64,000 bases of DNA from the NCBI GenBank assembly GCA_019454045.1, contig SKCR01023820.1, positions 1 through 64,000 of the forward strand. The letters run 5' to 3'. Positions 36,291 through 47,883 of the stretch are shown piece after piece (the first letter of the stretch is position 1; every line of letters begins with the position of its first letter). Origin of the DNA: Zanthoxylum bungeanum. Lineage: Eukaryota; Streptophyta; Magnoliopsida; Sapindales; Rutaceae. The position numbers were made by a program, and so were the translations under genes. The notes under the pieces are model-generated. The model was not told where the DNA came from. It saw nothing but the letters and a program-made list of their open reading frames with translations, and made no database searches.

Positions 36291-36960
36291 CTATTGTCAG
36301 CGGTATTGGGTCGAGATGCGTGCCCAGGGTCGAGGTGCCCCCGTTGTCGGTTGTAGTTCCGGGTCGAGATGCGTGCCCAGGGTCGAGGTGCCCACTACAT
36401 CATCATATTCAGGGCGAGGTCCCTATTGTCAGCGGTATTGGGTAGAGATGCGTGCCCAGGGTCGAGGTGCCCCCGTTGTCGGTTGTAGTTCCGGGTCGAG
36501 ATGTGTGCCCAGGGTCGAGGTGCCCACTACATCATCATATTCAGGGTGAGGTCCATATTATCAGTGGTATTGGGTCGAGATGCATGCCCAGGGTCGAGGT
36601 GCCCCCGTTGTCTGTTGTAGTTTCGGGTCGAGATGCGTGCCCAGGGTCGAGGTGCCCACTACATCATCATATTCAGGGCGAGGTCCCTATTGTTAGCAGT
36701 ATTGGGTCGAGATGCGTGCCCAAGGTCGAGGTGCCCCCGTTGTCGGTTGTAGTTCCCGGTCGAGATGCGTGCACAGGGTCGAGGTGCCCACTATATCATC
36801 ATATCATCAGGGTGAGGTCCCTATTGTCAGCGGTATTGGGTCGAGATGCGTGCCCAGGGTCGAGGTGCCCCTGTTGTCGGTTGTAGTTCCGGGATGCTTC
36901 CCAGGGTCGAGGACCTACTACATCATTACTTTTAGGATGTATTTCAGGGTCGAGGGCCTA
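36290..36960 (+). repeat. 132-bp tandem repeat array, copy 2
   Basis: About five units; ATTGGGT occurs near 36305, 36437, 36568, 36700 and 36835, a spacing of 131-135 bp. Same unit as the 28996-29400 array. Confidence 0.87.
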
Positions 36961-37039
36961 CACATCAGTTGCAGTTCCGAGATGCGTCCCATGGTCGAGG
37001 GCCCACTGCATCATCAGTACTCTGGGTATGGAGACGCAC

Positions 37040-37945
37040 ATCATCAGTAACGGTTAAGAAATGGGCCACTCTCACATCAGCAACGGTTCGGAATAGACTA
37101 TCTCTCATCAGCAACGGTTCGGAAATGGACCACTCTCACATCAGCAATGGTTCAGAAATGGACTATCTCTCATCAGCAACGGTTCGGAAATGGACCGCTC
37201 TCACACCAGCAATGGTTCGGAAATGGACCACTCTCACATCAGTAATGGTTCGGAAATGGACTATCTCTCATCAGCAACGGTTCGGAAATGGACCGCTCTC
37301 ACATCAGCAATGGTTCGAAAATGGACCACTCTCACATCAGTAATGGTTCGGAAATGGACTGTCTCTCACCAACAATGGTTCGAAAATGGACCATTCTCTC
37401 ATCAGCATGGTTCAAAAATGGACCACAATCACATCAGTTCGCCGAAAATGGCACTCCGAAAATGGAGCATGGTTCGGAAATGGACCACAATCACATCAGC
37501 TCGCCGAAAATGGCACTCCGAAAATGGAGCACGGTTCGGAAATGGACCACAATCACATCAGCTCGCCGAAAATGGCACTCCGAAAATGGGGCACGGTTCG
37601 GAAATGGACCAGTATCTCATCAGACGCCGAAAATGGCACTATGAAAATGGAGCATGGTTCGGAAATGGACCACTATCACATCCGTGACACCTCGGAAATG
37701 AGGTTTAGCATGCTGAAAATGGCACTCCGGAAATGGAGCACGGTTCGGAAGGGGACTGAAACTATCACAACCCCGCGACGCCTCGGAAATGAGGTTTAGC
37801 ATGCCGAAAATGGCACTCCGGAAATGGAGCAAGGTTCGGAAGGGGACCACAACTATCACAACCGCGACGCCTCGGGAATGAGGTTTAGCATGCCGAAAAT
37901 GGCGCTCCGGAAATGGGGCAAGGTTCGGAAGGGGACCAACTCTCA
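37040..37945 (+). repeat. 33-bp and 62-bp tandem repeat array, copy 2
   Basis: Same unit order as 29537-30440, with a few substitutions and indels. Ends just before the unique 3' segment and polypurine tract (AAAGTGGGGGCGAC at 38146-38159). Confidence 0.87.
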
Positions 37946-38159
37946 TCAGTTCAGTTCGGTAGTGATTCCTAGAGATCGCAGCATCTTGCAGGGATGAACC
38001 TTAGGGGTCGAAGCACCTCACCACCAGATCAACTCAGTTCAAAGCAACAGGCAAGTCAAGCGGCGACTGGCGAGCCAGGTAAGTGAAAATGCATTGCACG
38101 TACTTTGATAGGATTGTCATTGTCACACACTGCACAAGTCCCATCAAAGTGGGGGCGAC

Positions 38160-40519
38160 TGTAGGCATTGCATTTTTGCATATGAGCCCGATGATGAGTC
38201 TCGTATGGAGACACTACCTCTTTAGTTGTGAAAGCCGCGGGAAACGGACGTTGGAAGGGTAAAGTTGGGAATTAGTATTTTGTCAGATTTAACTCGCTTG
38301 TTTCGCTTCGGGTTCGCTTGTTGGACCTCTGTTTTTAAAACACACAAACTCATTAAAACACATCCAAAATAATTAAAACATTTAAAACACATCTCACAAA
38401 TTAATAATTAAAACATTTAAAACACATCTCACAAATTAAATAATTAAAACATTTAAAATACATGTCACAAATTAAAATTAAACAAAATTAAAATTAAACT
38501 TAAATTAAATTAATTTAAATCACATTCACAAATTAAATCACCTTCCTAAATTAAATTAAATCCCTTTCCTAAAATACATAAATCACTTCCCCAAATTAAA
38601 AATTTCCTTATCACATACTAAATTAAAAGATATCCCCTTTAAAACACACAAATCATATTCCTTCTCCAACAAGGTAAACCCCCTCCCTTGGCCTATAAAA
38701 ATAATCATTCTCCACACAAACCAAACCCTGGCTGGCTGGCTCATTCATCATATTCACGACACCTCTCAACAAAGCAAAACCCTAAATCCCTCTCGGCCAC
38801 TCTCTCCCATTCACTCATTTGGCAGCCCTCTCACCTGCACACCCCTTTACACATCAACGCATTGCCTTCATCTCAAGCCATCATCTGCCCATTCAATTAG
38901 CTACTACCCATAAGCCCACGCCACTCACTGCCTAAACTCCACTCACGCTACAAATTTCCCTTCACATCCTCCCTTTCACGAAAGCCACCTGCCCGCGCAT
39001 AATCTGCCTCACGCCAAGTCCAATCAGCCCATCACTCTCTCTACACGCGCAGCACACACTCGGCCACTAGTCACAAAGCCCCCCCACTCACGTTGATAAC
39101 CCCACAACAACAAAGAGCCAGCCTCAAATCAGCCCACACTAGCCTTCACGTAGCAAACCTCACCTCACGCAATTGCCCTTCACACTGCCCATATTCACGC
39201 ACAATAAGAACCCCTCACACTAGCATATCCACGCACTCATTCTCTCTCCCATACAGCCAACACACCTATCTATCTTCACGCATAACCCCCTCACTGGACA
39301 GCCCTCCATATCCACGCAAATCTCCCTCACAACAGCCCTCCATATTCACGCAAATCTCCCTCAATCAACTCCGCAAATCTGTCACTGACCAGCCCTCAAT
39401 CAACTCCACAAATCCTTCACAAACTGCTCCCACTCACACCCATTCAGCCCTCCACAAACTGCTCCCACTCACGCCCATTCAGCCCTCCACAAACTGCTTC
39501 TACTCACGCAAAAAAAAACCAGTGAACAAATTTTCCCCTAAATAGTCCCCAAAACTGCACCCTAAGCCGCACCTTCACTGCCACCGAAACAGCCGCAAAA
39601 TGACCACCAAAACTACTCCCAAAACAGTCCCCTAAACGACCAAAATAGTGACCTGAAACGTAGCAGTGAAACGGACTTGAAACAGCAGCCCGAGCATCAA
39701 AGCAGCGAGGAAAGACGTTGAGTAGACAAATCGGAAAAGCATCGGATTAATCTCCCTTCCAACGGACGTGTAACGCTCTTTCTCTAGACGACAAAAGAGG
39801 TTAGACCTGAGGGTACCTTTTTACTTATCTTCTTTATCTTTGTTTTATTTATTTTGATATATAATTGCATGAGAGTCGTTTGAAGCATGATGTGATTGTT
39901 GGATGAGCGGGATATGTGTTCCCTTTTGTGGTATATCGGATGGAAACCCGGACATAAATTCCATAGCCGATTCCGAATGGACGGTAATATGGTCTGCACT
40001 CGGGATACAATGCCACGTACCACTTAAGATACATGTATCTCGTCTTATCCAAATTTGTATTTGAGCTTGCTATAGTCTTTAGGTTATTTGTTTATTATTT
40101 AAAGCATGGTTTAATTTAGTTTGTTATTTATTTGTTAAAGCATGTTTAGGTTGTTCTTTAAGCATGTTCTTAGTTTATGATGCATTTGGGTAATGATTTA
40201 TACATGTTGATTTAATGGTTCAATATGCTTGTTATGTTACATTGCGTGGAATTATTTGGATGAAAGCATGTTAGATCTAAGTACCCTTGAGCATGAATGT
40301 TGAATAAATTCAGTTAGTTTATTGCACAAATTATATCATCACAAGTGACATAAGTAAGGGACCATTCCGAACCCAACGGTTTGAGGTCTTCCCTTGCGAG
40401 GGGTGAGTGCGGCCTTAAACCTTTGTCCCGGTTCACACCGGGTGGCGACTCCATGTTATTTCGTACTCCCAACTAGGCCGCGAGCCTAGAAACAGCGTCG
40501 TCAAGTTCTGTTGTCTACA
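38160..40519 (+). repeat. Tat element B LTR 2
   Basis: 2360 bp, same ends as LTR 1, and TATA box at 38693-38703. It is followed directly by chromovirus gag from its position GTGAACCTC, which is uninterrupted at 27773 in the left copy. The five bases GTGAA after it are the probable right target copy; the matching left flank is lost. Confidence 0.9.
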
Positions 40520-41666
40520 GTGAACCTCACCACTCTTGCCAATTTAAACCTGCCAACAACTATTACAAATACATAGCAGAATAGGTCCAAAGTTCTGGAG
40601 CCTAGATCTTATGAGGGTGTTAAAGGTACACATGCACACAAGAATTTCCTCTTTGATATGGAGTAATATTTCAGGCCTCACGAATAGAGGAGGAAAAGGA
40701 TAAGGTCTCGATAACGTTGATGTACTTGTCCAAAGATGCTAAGTCCGTTGTAGTGCAAAACATATAGAGATACAAGAAGGATGGTACGCCATCAACAATT
40801 AGGAGGATCTGAAACGCGAGTTAAAGGCCCAATTTCTACTAGGAAATGTGGCTTACATAGCTCGGCGATAGTTACGAGAACTGAAGCATACGTGTATAAT
40901 CCAAAAATATGTGAGAAAGTTTTCAGGATTGATGTTAGATATTCGAGACATTTCTGAGCAAGACAAGATCTTCTATTTCCTCGAAGGGTTGAAGCCTTGG
41001 GGCAGGACCGAGTTACAAAGGCATCGAGTAAAGGATTTTCCTTCCGCACAAGCTACTGCGGAGCAATTGACAGATTACTCGCTCGATGGACCTCCATCAA
41101 AGAGATCCTTGCCTACACCCACTAGGAATAACAATGGGAACAATAAGGCAATGGATTAGAGCAACGATTAAAGTGGGGAGCGGATAAGAGAGGGGAGTCA
41201 AGTTCCTTGAGCTCAAAATGGCTTTTGCCTCAGAATGGTCCCCCAAACAACAGGAAAACCCTTGGCTTATTGGATATATGATGGGCCGAATCGGGCTATG
41301 GAGTGCCCTAAGAAGTCTAGAATGGTATCCCTATTACCACAATAGGAAGAAGAATAACGACGATGTGCAGCCCAGGAAAGCCCAAAAGTGGAGGAATCTG
41401 GTTGAATAGCAGCATTAAGGGTGTTTAGTGCCTTAGAAAAACAACCAAAAACTCATGTTCGTTGATGCATTGGTTAATGGGGTTACCACTAAAAGCGTTT
41501 TGGTGGACACAAGGGCCACCCAAAACGTTATCTCTACCGTTGAAGCGAAGCATCTGGGGCTCGAGTTAGAGCGAGACGTGGGTTGCATGAAGGCGGTCAA
41601 TTCACAAGCGCTACCCATGAGTGGGTTAGCGAAACAAGTAAAATTGAAGATCAGCACGTAGTAAGG
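40520..41666 (+). pseudogene. Decayed chromovirus gag and protease, right copy
   Basis: About 99% like 27773-28916 by eye. The capsid part lies at 40911-41159, the zinc-knuckle remnant near 41300-41325 and the protease start at 41455-41661. Here the protease frame is open to KQVKLKIST before the Athila insertion at 41667. It resumes at 47884 with GRTDLVSVQIDDFDIVLGM, the second half of the protease. Stops remain in gag. Confidence 0.85.
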
Positions 41667-43452
41667 TGATCGGTGGTAAACACACACGTTACGTAAGCGC
41701 ACGTATCGCTCAAGTAGTATAAAAATATCGATCACACGAGGACTTAATTTCTACTGTTGTTATTAATTATTGATTTTATTTATTTACAAGTATCTAATTA
41801 AAGAGAGAAGTGAATGATTGTTGATTGGTTGGTTGAATGGATTTGCTAAATAAATAAATGAATGAAAATACAAAATAAAACAAAGGAAATTAATAATAAA
41901 GAAAATAAACATCTAGGGTTGTGATTCCACACAATATTATTCTAATGATGAATTGATTCTCTTATATATGTGTAATAAATTAATTTGTTAACCTGGAACA
42001 CGAAGATATGCAAAAGCCTTTGTCGATGGTCAGATGCAAACACCCAAAATAACCCAATTAACTATATGTCTATTTTAACCAAGTTACCTGAATTCATTAA
42101 GATTAAGTTCCAATTGTGGTTACCCCCGCCCGACAGGTATATATCTATCATGGAAGGAAATCTACCTTAAGTGAAATTTACCATAAGGTGAGATCGTGAG
42201 CTATTGAGTCTAAGGCTGAAACCTGAAATCCCTTCGTCAAGTTCATTTTAAGTTTACCAAATGAATCTTATTAGTGGCCAGTTAATAAGAAGCATTAAGA
42301 TTAAGATTCAATAAATAAACCAAAACATCACACATTATATAAAGAAAATCAATTATTAAACTTGTGAATATTGTGCTTCATCACTTCTTTAGATTAAAAA
42401 TAAAATATTGGGGTTAGAGGATCCACCTTTAATATTTCAAATGTAGAAATCTCACTTTATTATAATATAGAAATTGTCAGTGTTACCCATTTAAGTCAAA
42501 GCATTCATAAAGGCGGTGTTATTATTTATCCATAAACCAGCCGTATACGCGGTAATCATCTGTCACCTAAAGACCGACCATATAGGCAGTGTCACATTAC
42601 GTCAAATAAATAAAACCATCCATTAAGGCGGTATCAACTTTAATCCATATTATTAAATTACAATTTCCATATTATAAATTAAGTGAGATTAATCTACCTT
42701 ATCATATTAAAGGTTTCACCCATTCCCCCAGCGGAAATTAACTACTAAACATAAAAGAAAGTAAAAACAAACAAACTATTATTACTAAAAATAAAAATAA
42801 AAATACATTACAAAACTACTAAATAAAACACACAAGATACAATCCTTATTAAGAAACCAAGGAAACCATGAAATTTATAAATGAAATGGCTTGGTATTTA
42901 TAGGCAAAATTTTACCTCCACCAATTTCTCCACCAAACATGGCACAAAACATGGCACCCGCATGTTTGGTGGAAGTTTGATAATTTTTTATTTTTTTCAT
43001 TTTTATTTTTTGTTTTGAAAATGACTTTAATAATTACACAGAACACATTTTCGGATTTTTTTTTATCAATTTCGATCTTGAAAACTTCATAATTCTAAAT
43101 TATTATGACTGTCAAAGTTGTAGATCTTTGAGTCTTCTTTAATCTGGAACTTGAATCACCTCAATCCGATATTGGAGTAGAACGTTATGGCCAAAATACG
43201 AAAATTACACAAAGCTGCAATTTCCGAAATTGTACTTCGCCATTTTAAGTTTCCAACCTATAAAATCCAAATGTCAAGTCCAATTTTCCCCTTATTTGTT
43301 CCACATTTAGTCCTAATTGATTCCATTGAGTCCCGATTTTATTTTATTTGTAAAATAAACTAAAACACATCAAAACCTTCATAAAACCTGAGAAACCATA
43401 CAAAATATTAGGTCAAATGGGCGGTAAATATTGATATATTTTTCGCTCATCA
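41667..43452 (-). repeat. 3' LTR of Athila element C
   Basis: 1786 bp, TGATCGGTGGTAAACAC...TTTTCGCTCATCA on the plus strand. It holds the family marker GCGCACGTATCGCTCAAGTA at 41698-41717 and a minus-strand TATA (CCTATAAATACC near 42900). Confidence 0.87.
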
Positions 43453-44013
43453 CACCCCCAATTCTAACATTTTGCTAGTCCTCGAGCAAAAAAAAAAATA
43501 AAATAAACAAATAAAACAAAATTAAACTAAGTCACTTTCGTATGGATCACGATTGCATTTAGCGTATGCAACAAGCCTTTAAACCCCTAGATGTCCCTAG
43601 TGGACGAGTTATAGTCTCGTGAGGGCTTAGAGTGACGATACCCACAAACGTCAATGAAATGCACACAAAAGCAAAGAGACAAAAGAAAAAAATGAAAAAG
43701 AAATAAAATAAAATAAAATAATAGCTATATATACAATGTCCTCAGAGAATGTCTAGCAACAAAGTTAAAGGAACCTTCAAAATGCAAACTACAACTAAAA
43801 TCATTTCCTTTGAACAAAGTATCTAAACCAAACTTTGAGTGTGTGTGTGAATAGCTCTGCAAACAACTTTGATTCTAAGTTATTAATTAGGTGAGTTTGT
43901 CTCAATTCTTAATAGTTAATGGGTCAAACCAACCTGAATATTTAAATTGTTTCGTCTGCTAAAAAATGCGCAAAGTGAGGTATGTGATTTTTTTTTTTTT
44001 TTTTTTTTTTTGT

Positions 44014-44256
44014 GACATGTTTAATCCATGTAGCAAGCATTGGGTCAGTGTCTCCCAAACCAGTTGGCTTTAGGGCACTAGGTGTTAAGACACCCCTACG
44101 GACTTAATTACTTGGATCTCATATGTCTTTTTTTATATATATAACATCTTTAATCCATGTAGCGAGCTTTGGGCCAGTGACTCCCAAACCAGATGGCTTT
44201 AGGGCACTGGGTGTTAAAACACCCCTACGGACTTAATTACTCGGATCTCAGATGTT
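44014..44256. repeat. Two 114-bp direct repeats, 129-bp period
   Basis: 44014-44127 and 44143-44256 share ATCCATGTAGC, CTCCCAAACCAG, GGCTTTAGGGCACT and CACCCCTACGGACTTAATTA, with a few changes. They lie in the non-coding 3' internal part of Athila element C. Confidence 0.85.
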
Positions 44257-45384
44257 ATTTATTAATATACATATTTTTTTATCATCATTCCTCACATCAA
44301 AAATAGCTGCAGACAAAACAAATATTCAGGCAAACGGTCATTCATCAACCACCGATTATTTTAACTAGTCACTTTGTCAATTCCTTATTATCTAACTGCT
44401 GCAGAACTATTTTTTTAAGTGCATATGAGTCTGGTCTATATATTAGGTTCAAAGTATAAGATAAAAGTGAAATTAGCATTTATCTTTTACTAGAACTTTT
44501 TACTAAGACAAACAATCTTATCATTAGACTATATATTTTTTTTTTCATTTTTTCTAAAGCATGCAAAGAAATTAAAACACACAAAACATGCAAAAACACG
44601 ACGTGCAGGGAATAAAACATGTAGTAAAAGAAAAAAATGACGGAGAAGACAAATAAACATAAACAACCTCACCCCCAAACCTAAACCTAGCATTGTCCCC
44701 AATGTGTTACAAAACAAAAGAAGGATAAAGGAACAATGTTACCGTGATTTTCTTATGGGCCATTTAACTTCATTTTTTTTGGAAAAATCGAGTCATTTGA
44801 CGAATATACCCACTAGGACTCGTATCAAGAGTTAATTGACTTTTTAATTGACTTAATTGAGGTGGCCAAAAGAATTTTGTCTGACTTAGTGATTGTCCCA
44901 CCTTTTTAAACTTTGTCACTCCAGTAGTTCTTGAAAAGAAAGAAAGAAAGAAAATCAGGAGGTCTCGTATGGTGCTTGACTTTGAATGGGAGTTCCATTC
45001 TGTCAAGCTTCTAGGTGTTGTCTTCGATTTGTACTCCCCAATACAGTGATGTTTCTCCTGAAGTCATAAGTCTTTATTATGGTCAGACATTTCCTCATCC
45101 ATTTGCTCTGGTTCTTGCTCCATTTTTTCGTTACAGATGTATTTCAGAATTTCATTGTTCAGCTCTTCATCTGTCATATGTGAAATGCACGCTCAATATA
45201 TGTCAGCCTGAGGATGTAAAGATATGTCTGATTGTAGGTTTTTATCCTATGTGGTTGGTATAAACGGTTTGGGTAGCTCTTCTTCAAACATTTGTGCAAT
45301 ACATGCTACAAGATCTTCATTTTGAGGATGCAGAGTTTCATCCTCACTTGTTGGTGTAGTTGGTACAGACAGCTCTCATACTTG

Positions 45385-45868
45385 TTATTCCTTAGAGTCC
45401 GATGAATAATCAAGATCAAATTGAGATTTTGCATGTTCGGGTTCCTGAACTGATACCACTACCTCAGCCTTTTCACCTGTTAAGGTTTCATCATGTAACT
45501 CTTGGTTTTCGAAGGCTTCATCAGTGTTATTTGAATTTGCTCCGTGGGGTATGTAGTTATGGTTGTTGATTATTTGTCTCAATTCATTTACCAGCCTTTG
45601 TAAGGTTTTTATTTGACTAGAAACGTTGCATCCTGTTTAGCTTCCCGTTTCTCGAGCCTGTTCATCAACTCTCTTCCCACTGATGGTTCTGGTCCTTGAA
45701 GATCGTAGGTTGATGGTGGATAAGATGGAAAATGTGGTTAAGTGAAATATGTTGGTTCATTATATGAAGGTGTCTGATAGTTCTGCCACCCTGAATTATA
45801 GTTGTACTTGCAATGATTGATGTGGTGGTTACCATTACATATCTCACATCTCTGAAATCATTGAGCAA
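45385..45868 (-). pseudogene. Athila-type gag C-terminal remnant
   Basis: Two minus-strand frames. The upstream one (45665-45868) contains CNGNHHINHCKYNYNSG, a modified zinc-knuckle region, followed by a Tyr/Pro-rich linker. The downstream one (45385-45582) is rich in Glu, Asp and Asn. A stop and a shift separate them. This is the only coding trace in element C. Confidence 0.6.
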
Positions 45869-46147
45869 ATATTGTGTTATTTCTCTCTAATATCCATGGA
45901 TAGTTGTTGGGCTGGACAACAGGCCTAAAAAAACTGGAATGTTGCTCCTTGATATAGGGTGTATCTTCTCTTTGTAAAGCTCGTCATTCTTTTATCACCC
46001 AATAAATATCCATTTCAACCACCTGAAAATAAAAGGAAGAAATAAAGATTACAAATAAAAGTAAAGAAAATTAGATACAAGTAAAATAGATAACTTCAAA
46101 ATTAATAACACAAGAAAAATAAGTCCCCAGCAACGGCGATAAAAACT

Positions 46148-47883
46148 TGATCGGTGGTAAACACACACGTACGCAAGCGCACGTATCGCTCAAGTAGTAT
46201 AAAAATATTGATCCCACGAGGACTTAATTTCTACTGTTGTTATTAATTATTGATTTTATTTATTTACAAGTATCTAATTAAATAGAAAAAGGAATGATTG
46301 CTGATTGGTTGGTTGAATGTGGATTTGCTAAATAAATAAATGAATGAAAATACAAAATAAAACAAAGGAAATTAATAATAAAGAAAATAAACATCTAGGG
46401 TTGTGATTCCACACAATATTATTCTAATGATGAATTGATTCTCTTATATATGTGTAATAAATTAGTTTGTTAACCTGGAACACGAAGATATTCAAAAGCC
46501 TATGTCGATACAAACACCCAAAATAACACAATTAACTATATGTCTATGTTAACCAAGTTACCTGAATTCATTAAGATTAAGTTCCAATTATGGCTACCCT
46601 CGCCCGATAGGTATATGTCTATCATGGAATGAAATCTACCTTAAGTGAAATTTACCCTAAGGTGAGATCGTGAGCTATTGAGTCTAAGGCTGAAACCTAA
46701 AATCCATTCTCCAAGTTCATTTTAAGTTTACCAAATCAATCTTATTAGTGGCCAATCAATAAAAAGCATTAAGATTAAGATTCAATAAATAAACCAAAAC
46801 ATCACACATTATATAAACAAAATTAATTATTAAAATTGTGATATTGTTTCCCTATATTAAAAATAAAATGCTAGGGTTAGGGATCCACCTTTAATATTTC
46901 AAATGTAGAAATCTCACTTTATTATAATATAAAAATTGTCAGTGTTACCCATTTAAGTCAAAGCAGCCATAAAGGCAGTGTTATTATTTATCCGTAAACC
47001 AGCCGTATAGGCGGTAATCATCTGTCACCAAAAGATCGACCATATAGGCGGTGTCACATTAAATCAAATAAATAAAACCAGCCATTAAGGCGGTATCAAC
47101 TTTAAGTGAGATTAATCTACCTTATCTTATTAAAGGTTTCACCCTTCCCCCAGCGGAAATTAACTATTAAACATAAAAGAAAGTAAAAACAAACAAACTA
47201 TTATTACTAAAAATAAAAATAAAAATACATTACAAAACTACTAAATAAAACACACAAGATACAATCCTTAATTCTTATTAAGAAACCAATGAAATTATGA
47301 AATTTATAAATGAAATGGCTTGGTATTTATAGGCAAAATTTTGGATCCACCAATTTCTCCACCAAACATGACACCAAATCCTCCACCAAACATGCAAGCA
47401 AGTTTGGTGGAAGTTTGACAATTTTCATTTTTTATTTATTATTTTTTTTGAAAATGACTTTTATAATTACACATAAAACACTTACGGATGTTTTATCAAT
47501 TTCGGTCTTGAAAACTTCAGAATTCTAAATTATTATGAGTGTCAAAGTTGTAGATCTTTGAACCTTCTTTAATCTAGAACTTGAATCGCCTCAATTCGAT
47601 AATGGAGTAGAAAGTTATGGCTAAAGTACGAAAATTACACAAAGTTGAAATTTCTGAAATTGTACTTCGCCATTTCAAGTTTCCAAACTCTAAAATCCAA
47701 ATGTCAAGTCCAGTTTTTGCCCTTATTTGTTCCACATTTAGTCCTAATTGATTCCATTGAGTCCCAATTTTATTTTATCTGTAAAATAAACTAAAACACA
47801 TCAAAACGTTCATAAAAGCCGAGAAACCATATAAAATATTAGGTCAAAGGGGTGGGAAATATTGATATATTTTCCGCTCATCA
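46148..47883 (-). repeat. 5' LTR of Athila element C
   Basis: 1736 bp with the same ends as the left LTR. Small indels, for example a block missing near 47105 relative to 42630-42690, show the two LTRs have aged since insertion. It has TATA-like CCTATAAATACC on the minus strand near 47325. Confidence 0.87.

Larger units (their letters stand above)
33008..38159 (+). mobile_element. Tat element B internal region, non-autonomous
   Basis: It begins with a primer-binding site (TGGCGACTCCACTGGGGA, 33011-33028), then a leader shared with Tat element A (to about 33670). Next come A-rich DNA (33762-33860), a segment matching Athila 3' internal sequence (about 33880-34600, compare inverted 7660-8130), and three tandem arrays to the 3' polypurine tract. 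No gag, protease, RT or integrase was found in its 5.15 kb, so mobility would depend on a related autonomous element. Confidence 0.8.
41667..47883 (-). mobile_element. Athila-type element C, non-autonomous, inserted in the chromovirus protease
   Basis: LTRs 41667-43452 and 46148-47883 flank a 2.7-kb internal region. On the minus strand the 5' LTR is on the right, followed by an Asp-tRNA-type PBS at about 46124-46141 (ATCGCCGTTGCTGGGGA), a gag remnant (45385-45868), 3' internal sequence with ACATTGGGGACAATG near 44700, and a polypurine tract (AATTGGGGGTG) at 43453-43464. Target copies are TAAGG (41662-41666) and GAAGG (47884-47888); the right one keeps the protease frame, so the left one is probably the mutated copy. 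RT and integrase are missing. Confidence 0.87.
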
